A stretch of 64,000 nucleotides of DNA. It comes from Adiantum capillus-veneris (Eukaryota > Streptophyta > Polypodiopsida > Polypodiales > Pteridaceae). Below, in pieces: positions 54,287 through 64,000 of this stretch. Where the stretch lies: the NCBI GenBank assembly GCA_014529385.2, contig CM043946.1, forward strand, positions 38,390,058 through 38,454,057. The letters run 5' to 3'. Under the pieces are notes generated by a model. The model searched no databases, was not told where the DNA came from, and saw only the letters and a program-made list of their open reading frames with translations. The stretch's first letter is position 1. The number at the start of each line of letters is the position of its first letter. Position numbers and translations under genes: made by a program.

Positions 54287-56868
54287 GTATGTATTATTGT
54301 TCATATCCCAGGAGGCAAAATTTCAATAGAGTCCCTAGGTAGAATCAACTCTCTCCACCAAGGGTGAGAGCATTTTCAAGGCAACCGCCACCAAATATTG
54401 CATTCGGATTTTACACCCACTTGTGCAACAACCACCACCACCACCACCACCTCAACTATAAGTCATCCGTCCAACATTACCTACCCCAACATAAACTAAC
54501 CAAAGTGTGAGTGTGATTGGACTTGAAGATAGAGGCAAGGTTAAAGAGGAAGCACATCAGGCCAAGGTAATGGCAAAAGATAAGAAGAAGCTAGAAGCAC
54601 AAGCTATGAGAGTGAAGAGTGCTAGGCACAGTGGGGAGAGGGTAAACACACAAGGAGAAACTTCAAAGAGGTCATCAAAGTTGTGATGTAAAATTGACAT
54701 AGTGGATTTTTCACTTAGTAGAAATTGGTTCAAGATGTGTTTGCACAGGGCCCACACATTACATGGTGTCAATTACTTCACCTCGCATCCAAAGTGTGGA
54801 GGCAGTGGACAAAGATGGTGAGCATAAGAAGGTCCCAATGTAAAATGTCTGGGGCCATCTCAAGGAGAAACTAAGATGACATCCTACCAGTGAAGGATGC
54901 CCATATCAAGGGGCAATGAATATCCAACATCTATATAGATGGTGGAGCACAAATTTGTGTAATGAGTGAGCAGATGATGCAATGCTTAGGTTTGGAAGTA
55001 AATAGGATGGCACATGCCGAGCCAAGATGGAAAACAATGTGAAGGTAAAATGTGTGCGTATTGTGAATGCGATTAGGGTTAAATCTTTTGATACCGAAGT
55101 AGATGTGGATATCTTTGTCATGCCACACAAAGGGGAAAGCTATTCAATCATCTTGGGTAGACCCTAGCTTATGGTGATGCAAGAAAATCAAGATAGGGGC
55201 ACGGGTATGCTCCAAATGAAGAATGCAAAAGGTAGGGAGATACTTTATGACATGAAGACACGTGAGAAGCAGGGCATCAACCTTGAAACCACTAAGGATG
55301 GGTTTTCTAGAAACTGTACATCAACCTCAAGAGAAGAGTGTACCATAACTAAAGAATCACACAGTGACATTGAAATCATGGGAGACATTCTCAATGACCC
55401 ACAGGAGAAGGATCCTCCGGACATACAACCATCAGGAGGAGGTCATATATTAGGTATCCCACCTTCAGTAGAAGAGAGTAAGATTCTTAAAATGCTCAGG
55501 AGGTCATATACTAGGTATCTCACCTTTAGTAGAAGAGAGTAACCTGCTTAAAATGCTTTCTTTTAGCTAGGAGAAGGGGAGAGGAAAGACTATGTGGTTA
55601 TGCTGAAAAGTTTTACCTCTTTGTTTATTGATGAATATGGCAACATCATTGGGGTGTCTATAGTGAAACATCACATCAAGCTAAAGAATGGCAATAAGCT
55701 TGTGGCACAAAAGTTGCGGTGACGAGGTGAATCTAGCATGAGGCATTGCTCAAAGAGATAAGAAAGCTCTTAGATGTTGCAAGATTCATTTATTTAATGG
55801 AAGATTCAGAGTTGGTTTCTTCAATAGTGATGACACCCAAGCAGAATGGCAAACAGCGAGTGTGCATTAACTAAAAGCCTCTAAATGTAGCATAAAAGAG
55901 GGATATGGGTCATGAGCGATACACAGTGTGCAACCGCTACTCAGGGAATTTTTAGATGGATGAAGATCAAAAGTTGACAAGTTTTATCACTCCTTGGTGT
56001 TGTTATACCTATAGGGTAATTCAATTTTTCCTCACAAATGCCCAAGTTATTTTTCAAAGATTTGTGACCTATATTTTCCAATCCTAGTTTGGTAGCTCTT
56101 TAAGCGTATTCATTGATGACTTTTGCATTTATAGTTCTCGCCCATTACACCTAGGAAAGGTTTATGAGGGGTTTTCTAGGCTACAATCATTGGGTGAGCA
56201 AGTGAATGTAGATAAATTCCACATTGCTAAGAACCAAGTAACTCTACTTGATCATGTAGTTTCAGCCAGGGGTATTGAAGCCAATCCAAGCAAAGTCCAA
56301 GATTTGGTATCACTCCCGTCACCAACCTCGATGAAGCAACTCATCTTGTTTCTTTAGAAAGTGAGATATATGAGTATATCCATCCACCTACTCTCTCAAG
56401 TGGTTCTACCTCTACAACCTCTTGCACACAAAGATGTTTTCACTTGGATTGAAGAGAATAAACAATAGTATGGTGAAGTGAAGGAGATTTTAGAACCACT
56501 ACCCACCATTGCACCACGTCAATGGAAAGAAACATTTTATGTCAATTCCAGTGTAGGTAATAACACACTTGGGGATATTTTAATATAGAAGGATAACACA
56601 ACCTCCTTTATGAGGCCTATATACTTAGCTAGTAGAGTGATGACTAGCCCAGAGAAAGGATACACTTATGCAAAACAGATGGTTCTAGCACTCATGTTTG
56701 CAATTAGAAAACGCAGGCCTACTTGTTACTCAAAAAAATTTGTAATCCTAACCATGAAAAAGGTTTTCCCTTATGTCTTGCAACGTATGGATGTGTCTCC
56801 TAGAATTGTGAAATGGCTGGTCCGGACTGCAAGGATATGACTACACAATGCAAGTTGAAGGCTCTTGT
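54287..56868 (+). pseudogene. Element G gag end, protease, RT and first RNase H
   Basis: The sequence resumes GHGMYYC of the zinc knuckle split by element E. Traces of protease include MENNVKVKCV, DIFVMPHKG and ILGRP at about 55030-55165. RT shows VMTPKQNGKQRVC, FITPWCCYTYRVIQF, VFIDDFCIYSS near 56110 and HVVSARGIEANPSKV, with many stops. The first RNase H reads FMRPIYLASRVM, LALMFAIRK and LQGYDYTMQVEG, then ends at about 56868. It is much more decayed than E. The second RNase H and integrase are missing at the junction with the CACTA relic. Confidence 0.9.
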
Positions 56869-58237
56869 GACTACAAATGATAGTCTCTTCATCCCTGGAG
56901 GCAATCCGTCATCGCACATCTCCTTCTGCTCTAACCATGCTTGTGCAGACATCCTTGGTGGCTCTCTTCCCAAAAAGCCGTCGCGTAACACATGATTCTC
57001 TGGAAGATACGCTTGATGACCTTCGTAGATTTGCTTCTTCAGTGAGGGCGCCCTACGTGCATTCAGCCTAGGTCCACATGTGACACATGCTCTGTATCCG
57101 CTTGTTTGAAGCCCTGCATGTATACACATGATAATAGATCAAATATGGGAAAAAACAAGATTTACAGTGTCTGAGTGAGGAGTGTCAATAGATCACCTGA
57201 GCATTCTGTTAGCCCGGGATAGTCATGCATGGTCCACATTAGAATGCCTCTGATCAAAGCATTCCGTCGTCCTGTGTGTCGGCTCATATCCACCACCTCT
57301 ATGCCAATCCACAATTGTTGTAGCTCTTCCAATAGTGGACGAAGATACACATCCATATTCCCCACTTTATATCACCCTGGCACAATCAAGCTTAGCCATA
57401 GGTGCCCCTTCTTCGTAGTCAACCACGGGGGAATGTTGTAGTTGACGATGACAACTGGCCATACACTGTAAGATGTTGATCTTTGACCAAATGGATTTAC
57501 GCCATCCATAGCCAGGCCTAAGCGCAAATTTCGAGCTTCCCTGGCAAAATCCGACCATGTTCCATCTATATGTTTCCAGGCTGCGCAATCTGCAGGAATT
57601 CGTAGCACACCATCCGAAGATTTATTCTCCTCATGCCATGATGCTAGGGCGGCCATGGACTTACATTCGAAGAAATGCTTGATGCGAGGAAGCAGAGGAA
57701 AATGTCGCAAAACCTTTTGTGGAATTTTTGTCCCGTGGAGATCTACTCGATATCTTTCGGAATCACATTTCGGACACTTCTCCATGTCTATGTATTCCCC
57801 TCTGAAAAGAATGCAGTCATTAGGACAAGCGTGGATAGAATTGTAATCCATCTCCAAGCTTCGCAAAATCTTTCTTGCTTCATCTCGGGAATCTGGCATC
57901 ACATTGTCAGCTGGTAGTATGTGCTCTTTAAGCAATCTACACAACATAAAAATACGATACAGTCGTGTAAAAATCTATCAGATCATTATACATTTAGAGT
58001 TTTATTAAAGTAAACTAATTGTAATAGATCACTTGAAAAGCGCTCTGACTCTAGTGTCACTCCATCCAAACTTTGCCTGCATGTTGAGAAGAACCAGGAG
58101 TGCTTTCAATCTAGACATACGTGCTCCATTATACAATGGTGTATCGGCTTCACTTTTCATATCATCATAGATAAGACTTTCTGAATCCATGATCGTCTCG
58201 ATCATTTCATCAATCTCGGGCTCAAATATAGGTCAAT
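56855..58237 (-). pseudogene. CACTA (En/Spm) TNP2-type transposase, partial
   Basis: Three exon-like blocks in minus orientation. Block 1 (about 58237-58035): PLYNGARMSRLKALLVLL and GWSDTRVRALFK. Block 2 (about 57936-57198): LKEHILPADNVMPDS, MDYNSIHACPNDCILFRGEY, CPKCDSERY, PADCAAWKHIDGTWSDFA, LGLAMDGVNPFGQ, PVVIVNYNIPPWLTTKKGH, one TGA at 57369, then NMDVYLRPLLEELQQLW and TMHDYPGL. Block 3 (57112-56855): GLQTSGYRACVTCGPRL and YEGHQAYLPENHVLR. This is the order of Transposase_21 (TNP2). Acceptors TGTAG and ATGCAG and a donor AG/GTGATC suit the block edges. The C-terminus is lost at the junction with element G. Confidence 0.93.
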
Positions 58238-58387
58238 ACCTATATTTGTGGGTACAAGAAATCTACAGACCCACGTCTACATGATACTGCATGTAGTGGA
58301 CAAAACCCCTTTGCCTCTTCTCTAGCTGTAGCACTTCACAGCATCTTAACATCTTTTCACAGTAGATCTTTTCACTGTTCGTCTAAC

Positions 58388-58569
58388 TCTAAACCCTAAA
58401 CCGTAAGTAATTCTTGCGTGGACTCGATCTTACGTAAATAAGCGTAAATCTAAATAAACGTAAATCTAACTAAAAATAAACCTAAATCTAATTTAGCGTA
58501 AGTCTACATCTAACCTAATCTTTAACGTCTTTTGGGATAGTTTCCTACGACGTTAAAACTCTCTTCTTC

Positions 58570-58615
<46 letters not shown>

Positions 58616-58680
58616 ACCTAAATAAACCTAAGTCTAATCTAATATAACATAAATCTAAATCTAACGTAACTTATGTTATA
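58388..58680. repeat. TAAATCTAA-type degenerate repeats and GT microsatellite
   Basis: Short A-rich motifs such as CGTAAATCTAA and AAACCTAAATCTAA recur irregularly, with a GT run at 58572-58610. About 165 bp of it (58437-58600) is duplicated at 59143-59310. Confidence 0.7.
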
Positions 58681-58746
58681 TTAAAAACAAAGAACTAAAC
58701 TAACAGGGATTATAAGAACCTTAAAACTGATTTAACACATAATTTT

Positions 58747-59109
58747 TCACATAACTCGGCAAGAGTTGGCATTCTCATCACTAAAGATGTGAGAGTTAAC
58801 TTCCGGTGGTGACGCTGCCTCATCTCCATCCACATCTGACGACAGCAATTGGCCCTTTAGACCGTTCTTGCTCTTGTTACTAACTTTGAAGTTGCTGTTG
58901 AATGACTAGAGGTTGTCTAGATGGTCATTGTGTCGGGGATGTAGTGACTCTTGCCGCCCTGAAGATCCACCTTCTTCCCTATCTTCTGAAGACATTTCAC
59001 CAGTACTTTTGGATCGACGGAGCCCACCATGAGTGAAGGCAGCAATACCCTATATTCCATTGAGGGCTTTCTTCACCCGCTTCATGCAGGCATCGCAGTC
59101 TATGGAGAC
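58747..59109 (-). pseudogene. HIPP (heavy-metal-associated isoprenylated plant protein) relic
   Basis: Read leftwards from an acceptor-like TTTAG at 59110-59114: VSIDCDACMKRVKKALNGI carries the CxxC metal site of an HMA domain. After a stop, and in another frame, SVDPKVLVKCLQKIGKK matches the last strand and helix of the domain (VDP..L...L.K.GK). About 12 residues between them are missing. Back in the first frame, HIFSDENANSCRVM and TGA at 58747 form the C-terminus: FSDEN.N.C is typical of HIPPs, and CRVM is a CaaX prenylation motif. Two frame changes and two stops make it non-functional. The first exon was not found. Confidence 0.8.
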
Positions 59110-59142
59110 CTAAATCTAATCTAATATAACGTAAATCTAAAT

Positions 59143-59310
59143 CTAGCGTAAATAAACGTAAATCTAATTAAAAATAAACCTAAATCTAATCTAATTTAAC
59201 TTAAATAAACCTAAATCTAATTTAACGTAAGTGTACATCGAACCTAATCTTTAACGTCTTTTAGGATAGTTTCCTACGACGTTATAACTCTCTTCTTCTT
59301 GTGTGTGTGC
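59143..59310. repeat. direct duplicate of 58437-58600
   Basis: Shared runs include AACCTAATCTTTAACGTCTT and TAGTTTCCTACGACGTTA, followed in both by CTCTCTTCTTCTTGTGTGTG. Together with the left copy it brackets the HIPP relic. Confidence 0.75.
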
Positions 59311-59479
59311 GCGTGTGTGGATGTGTGTGCCAATAAAAAGAGATAAATGGTATAACCTTTCTATCACCCATGCCAAGTATGATAGATTGATTATGCCATT
59401 TCCCTCTTGAATAATAGGTCTTGAGTTCAACTCCTCGTCGGCTAGATCTTTAGGTCTTTTAATTTTAATTAGTTTCCTA

Positions 59480-59728
59480 CGACGTTAAATTAGTTTCTCT
59501 CTCTTTCTCTCTCAATGTGTGTGCGTTTTTTTGGATCGTATGCATGTTTTCTCTCTCTTTTCCTCTCTCAATGTGTGCGTTTTTTGTTTATGCATGTTCT
59601 CTCTCTCTTTTCCTCTCTCAATGTGTGCGTTTTTTGTTTATGCATGCTCTCTCTCTCTTTTCCTCTCTCAATGTGTGTGTGCATTCTTTGTTTATGTATG
59701 TGTGTGTGCGTTTTTGTTTATGTTTGTA

Positions 59729-59770
<42 letters not shown>
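59480..59770 (+). repeat. about 50 bp minisatellite plus CT tract
   Basis: A unit containing CTCTTTTCCTCTCTCAATGT and a GCGTTTTTTGTTTATGCATG segment is repeated at about 59550, 59600 and 59650, with partial copies on both sides. The long frames here (59515-60111 and others) translate the repeat and are not genes. Confidence 0.8.
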
Positions 59771-59777
<7 letters not shown>

Positions 59778-59890
59778 AACACTATGTGTGTGTATGTGTG
59801 TGTGTGAGAGAGAGAGAGAGGGGAGAGAAAGAGGGGAAGGGAACATGAGATTGAGGAGAGGGAAGGAGCATACCTGGCTCTCCTTCCTCT

Positions 59891-59932
<42 letters not shown>

Positions 59933-60000
59933 AGAAGAAAAAGAGAGAGAGAGAGAGAGAGAGAGGGAGAGCGTTACATGCTCCTTGCTTGAGGGCGCCG

Positions 60001-60029
60001 AAAAACTCAGATCTGAGATCTGAGTTTTT
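60001..60029. repeat. palindrome, 14 bp arms
   Basis: AAAAACTCAGATCT and AGATCTGAGTTTTT are separated by one base. Confidence 0.85.
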
Positions 60030-60066
60030 GGGCGCGCTCTGTTATTTTTTTAGCCCAGTCGGCGTC

Positions 60067-60112
60067 GCTATGAGCGTCGCAAACTTACAAAGAAATTTGC
60101 GACGCTCATAGC
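60067..60112. repeat. hairpin with GAGCGTCGC repeats, possible CACTA subterminal region
   Basis: Perfect 17 bp arms (GCTATGAGCGTCGCAAA and its complement at 60096-60112) flank a 12 bp loop. GAGCGTCGC recurs at 60145 and 60159. AGCGACGCT-type repeats are common near the ends of plant CACTA elements, and the transposase relic is on the same side, but no terminal CACTA is seen. Confidence 0.6.
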
Positions 60113-60502
60113 CACGCTCATAGCCACGCCGGGATTTTTTTTTTGAGCGTCGCTGTGTGAGCGTCGCTAATATGAATAGCCTCTGAGCTAGGCTAGGAGG
60201 AATCCATCCACATTGCCACTTTGAGAAGAAGATGAAGATAAAACCACGTACTGAAGAATTGTCTACTCCACCACCATTATAATTGGAAGATGCACACTCC
60301 CTCTACTTTGATGGTGCTTAATAAAAAAACCTCTAGCAACCAACCAGGAGACTGTGTGCCATTCAATGAATGAAGGTATGAAAGAGGTATCCCAGAAGCA
60401 AGTGACATGTCCGTCACCGACATAAGCATGCTCTGCAACTGTCTCTCTAACCCGTGTCACAATCATGTCTGCATCGCACAATGATCGCCTACACTGTCTC
60501 AT

Positions 60503-60553
60503 AAGACGGAAGCAACGCCGTTGAATGTGCCCAGTATGTCCGCAATGCTAACA
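60503..60553 (-). pseudogene. CCHC zinc-knuckle relic of a retroelement gag
   Basis: On the minus strand the codons give C-stop-H-C-GHTG-H-IQRR-C, then FRLMRQ (60512-60553). The stop TAG probably replaces Trp. C..CG..GHI...CF is common in plant retroelement gag proteins. The flanking sequence down to 60263 is open but not recognised. Confidence 0.4.
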
Positions 60554-60559
60554 TCTCAA

Positions 60560-62640
60560 AGATCGTAGAGATCAAGAACTCCGACTTACATGAGTCATAG
60601 TGACCATAGACTCGCAAGCGTCATACATAGTGTCAAAACACCTGAATGTCATAAAAGAAATAAATGCAAATGTGCCAATGTGGGAGTAAACCTTGGCCAC
60701 AAGAAAAGAGAATCACTGTCTCAATGTAAAGAGCGCAAATGCATCCACAAAAGGTATGGCAAACTAACCAAGAAAACTATGGCAATATCTAGGGAAAATC
60801 AGTCAGAATCTCCCTAGTAAAATGAGTGAAATCTCAACTCAAATCTCAAACCATAAATAGCCTATAGAAATGCCAAAGTGGGAGTGAACTTGTAACATTC
60901 AATGGTCTATAAAGCTTGTAAATAGCGGAAAATAACTTAACATAGTGAGCATTTCATTAAGAGCAAGTTCCTAATGAGCATAAAAGAGTTGTTGGTTGGA
61001 GATAGCAACATTAGCATAACACCTAATTAGTTTGGCATAACATTACTTGAAAGAGGGAGAGAAATAGAACACTTGACAACTATTGAGGACCAAATTTACA
61101 AGGACCGGTCCCCCCTCTATTAGGCATTTGTATTATAGCTTCTCCCATTAGGACAGACTTTGTACAATACAATTCTTTGTGTTCCTTGGTAAAAAATCGT
61201 TGGTGCTATGAAGATGGAAGCTTCATGCACCAAACTTAAACGTGATAACACATAACATCAATTCCTCATTGGTCTCAGACCTAAGACCTCACACACCTTC
61301 AAAGATGGTGAGAGCTAGCGGGCTATGAGAGTAGATCTAGAGGAACAAGGAGTCTTCTTACGAGAAAGAAGTATTTTCTCACTTAATTACTCTTGTAGCT
61401 TAGCTTAGCTTAGGAATTAGATAATAGAGGAGAAAAGCATGGCATTGAAGCTTGGCTCTTGGTTGGATCTGCATTCCATATCCAAGAGTTGTTGGTGTAG
61501 GCCTCCATTCTCCAATCTTGCAGAAGAAGATGAGCTTTCCATTAAAGCTTGGAGAAGGAGGTGACTTTCTTGCTCTACACATGAGTTGTTTGAGTGTGTG
61601 TGGAGTTATGCCTTTACAAATCAACCCCCTCTCTCATCTTGGTCGAACCCTCTTGCAATTTACTTATGCTGGCTTCCAATTGGACCTTGAAAAGCTTAGC
61701 CAATAGCATTTGAGCAAGCTTTTTACTCATGCTGGCTTCCTATTGGCCGGTGAAAACATTAGCCAATAGCATTTGAGAGGCCCAGTCAAGAGCCTTGTGA
61801 CAAGTGTCCACCCCTTTCCTCTTTTGTAAAAGTTTAGACAATTAATTTAATTATCTAGATTGTTATTGGACCTTTTAGTCTTCTGGACAATAGGAATTAA
61901 GAAAATTTGTGGGCTGCTTATTTCTCATTGGACCTTTTGACTGTCCAATAGTATTTTTGGGAGATTAATTCTCATTGGTTCTTTTATCAAGCATTTCTAA
62001 AGTAAGAAATTGAATTTACACTAGCTCAATCCTCATTGGTCCACCTCTTTGTCAATTCAACCCAATAGGATTCAGACAAGAATTGGGGGGTTTCTTTGCA
62101 TGCCTGACATGTGTCCTATTTACTTTGTGGAAAGGGTAAGCTTAGGTGTATAGTGTGTGTGTGTGTGTATGCGTGTGTGTCTAGTCACTGCACAAGCTTT
62201 GTCATTTGCCCAGCTCGCCCTCTAATGTGTCCTCTAGCATTTTGGACTTTTGTCCACACACAATGCATCCAATTCCATTAACATTTGACCATTGGACTTA
62301 CACTTGGAAATTTTGGAACTTAACCTTTTGGAAGTCTTATGGGGTGAACACTAAGGCCTTTGGAGCCCATTCATTGCACATTGCACATTGCACATTGCTC
62401 TTTTGCAGATGGTACCCCTTTGGATCCCTACTGTGGGCCCCCTACTGTGACCAGTCTACTAGCCTTACTAATAATCTAGCTTTTTCTCCCCTAGTACTTC
62501 CCCATATTTAATGATCAGTTTAACATGAGAAAATCATTTATGAGAATTAGATATTAGTTATTATGACACAACTTGACCACTATCAAATGGAAAATTCCTT
62601 TCAAGAAAAGATATGGAAAAGTGGGAAATAAAGCTCGACC
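60560..62640. other. no recognisable gene; small tandem duplications
   Basis: A unit of about 61 bp (ATGCTGGCTTCC...AGCCAATAGCATTTGAG) is doubled at 61665-61780. ACATTGC is tandemly repeated near 62375. A GT run lies at 62154-62180. ORFs of 70-100 codons have no motif. Confidence 0.55.
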
Positions 62641-63075
62641 ACTCAAGTCTTTGAAACAGGACTCCAATGACCATAAACCATAAACGGTAGATCTATGGAA
62701 AAGAGCAATGCCAAAACCGGCTCCACACTAGGTATACAATGGCAATATGCACTCAACGTACATAAACGGAGTGACTGCGCATCAGCAAGCACCGAAACAA
62801 GTGCAATCCAAAAATCCGATCAAAGCAAAAACAATACTCTCAATAGAGCTCCCCGGCACTCAAAGATGCTCTTCGAAATGCATGTACAAGAAGGGATCAA
62901 GCATGTGCCAAAACCATATGCAAATTGGCCGCGAATGACCATAAACCGAAATCACAAATCTATGCCAAAAACCTGTGAAACCTATCAAGAAAATCTGTCA
63001 AACCGACAAGGTAAAAATGCCAGTTAGGCAATGCACAAGATCAGAGACCAATGTCTTTGTATGCCAAAATTTGTC

Positions 63076-63280
63076 AATGAACTCCACTTGTAATGCCGAT
63101 GCCGACAACTACACCTCGACCGAAAAATGTTCGTCGATCGGAAAAACCACACCACCTGTAAGGTCGTCGCCGACATCTCCGCCTTGGCCGGAAAAAATCC
63201 GTTGATCGGTAATGCACAAAGATCCACTCCATTTGCAATGTCAATGCAGAAAGCTCCACCTCCAAGCAATATGCATGCCC
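63076..63280. repeat. degenerate tandem repeat, unit about 66 bp
   Basis: Two or three units share ...CACTTGTAATGCCGATGCCG / CACCTGTAAGGTCGTCGCCG / CATTTGCAATGTCAATGC and end in ACCGAAAAATGTTCGTCGAT or GCCGGAAAAAATCCGTTGAT. ORFs on both strands across this region simply translate the repeat. Confidence 0.6.
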
Positions 63281-63299
63281 GAGAATCTGGTCAAGGCCA

Positions 63300-63480
63300 A
63301 AATGTAACCCAGAGTGAAGATACGAGTGTGTGTGCATGTCTGTGTGTTTCGGGAATGTGTGTGTGCATCTCAGAGTGTCTGTCTGTGAACTCGTGGGAAA
63401 ATGTCTGCAAGTCATCGCTGTCGATGTCGATGTCACCGGGTGTTACTCCTCAGTAAGAGGCACCTCACCCAGGCAACCCG
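63300..63480 (+). repeat. repeat shared in inverted orientation with 40670-40990
   Basis: See the partner entry. The common order of GT-rich, CGATGTCGATG and GGTGTTACTCCTC blocks indicates a common repeat family. Confidence 0.45.
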
Positions 63481-64000
63481 TTGTGGCAGCCGTCCGCGGG
63501 AAAAATACCGTCTGTGGGGAACACTGGTGTTGAGGGGATGTCCGGGAAGTTTCTTAGTCAAAGCCGGCAAGCGGAAGACGTCGCCAAATATGCCGTCGGC
63601 ATGCCGATCCTATGTGAGTTCGGCCTCCGATGTGGCCAAATCGATGCCGGTGTAGTCCAGACTTACTCACCTGCCACCACAACCACGTACTACTCCTTAG
63701 CAAGCAGTGCAGTATGTGCACTTAGCATTATCCGCTTGTTTACCAGTTGATTGCGAGGCAATCTGGGGCCACTAGCATTGATCACCAACCAATCGAAGAA
63801 ACCGCTTCCCTTGCAAAAAACTTTCTTGGTCCCGTTGTAATGTCGACCGTGGGAATCACGGCCTAGGGTCTTAAAATTGTTTTTGAAGATTTTAATTTTT
63901 GAGCCAGCAAACAAAAAACAAATTTTGTTGCTCCACATAGTCCGAATCAAGCCTCTTGAAATCTGGCCGAGACCTACATACTCTCTGTAGCACTCTTGTT
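63481..64000. other. no recognisable gene
   Basis: Short overlapping frames only. No repeat partner seen in the window. Confidence 0.5.

Noticed and set aside
58388-58402. CTAAACCCTAAACC as telomere repeat
   Set aside because: Only two units, in A-rich irregular repeats; this is also a common plant promoter motif.

Overview
This is a land-plant nuclear window (plant-only lineages are present: Tat-type Ty3/gypsy elements with a second RNase H, plant Copia relics, a CACTA/En-Spm TNP2 transposase relic, and a heavy-metal-associated isoprenylated plant protein relic). It contains almost only nested retrotransposons and simple repeats; I see no intact host gene, no tRNA or rRNA gene and no CRISPR. 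A large repeat-rich genome is implied. I lean towards a fern or another non-angiosperm, but that is only an impression.

Layout. 1-1208: 3' end of a Copia element (RNase H relic, polypurine tract, 3' LTR). 1.9-5.5 kb: decayed Tat-like element A (+). 5.5-10.7 kb: chromovirus-like Ty3/gypsy element B (+) with an initiator-Met primer site, cut inside integrase. 10.7-11.7 kb: an LTR in minus orientation facing a plus-oriented LTR of the same family that belongs to element D. 11971-21923: complete Tat-type element C (-), inserted in the LTR of D with target duplication TGTTG. 21.9-25.7 kb: rest of D (+), a Tat-type gag joined to a different class of integrase. 26.2-30.5 kb: LTR-like sequence, a free-standing pair of small conserved ORFs, a second primer site and a degenerate tandem array of about 272 bp period. 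30.5-31.4 kb: Copia gag start and LTR (-). 32.8-36.5 kb: 5' end of Tat-type element F (-), inserted in the gag of element H (36.5-39.5 kb, -). 40.7-42.5 kb: repeats and low complexity. 42.5-56.9 kb: old element G (+) split by the young 11.3 kb element E (42992-54286, -). 56.9-60.2 kb: CACTA transposase relic, HIPP relic and GCGACGCT hairpins. 60.2-64 kb: no recognisable gene apart from a zinc-knuckle relic.

The most interesting signal is in the 5' leaders of the Tat-type elements C, D, E and F. They carry several small ORFs upstream of gag, conserved in protein sequence between elements whose nucleotide sequences have diverged. One family of about 70 residues (here called L1, with a paralogue L2) occurs seven times, including a free-standing intact L1-L2 pair whose ORFs overlap as ATGA. 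The LTRs of the same elements share a hairpin whose stem changes on both sides together, followed by a GGTGGTGCCCC box that repeats the core of their unusual primer site. I do not recognise either feature from described retrotransposon families. The nearest known parallel is the extra ORF upstream of gag in Ogre elements.
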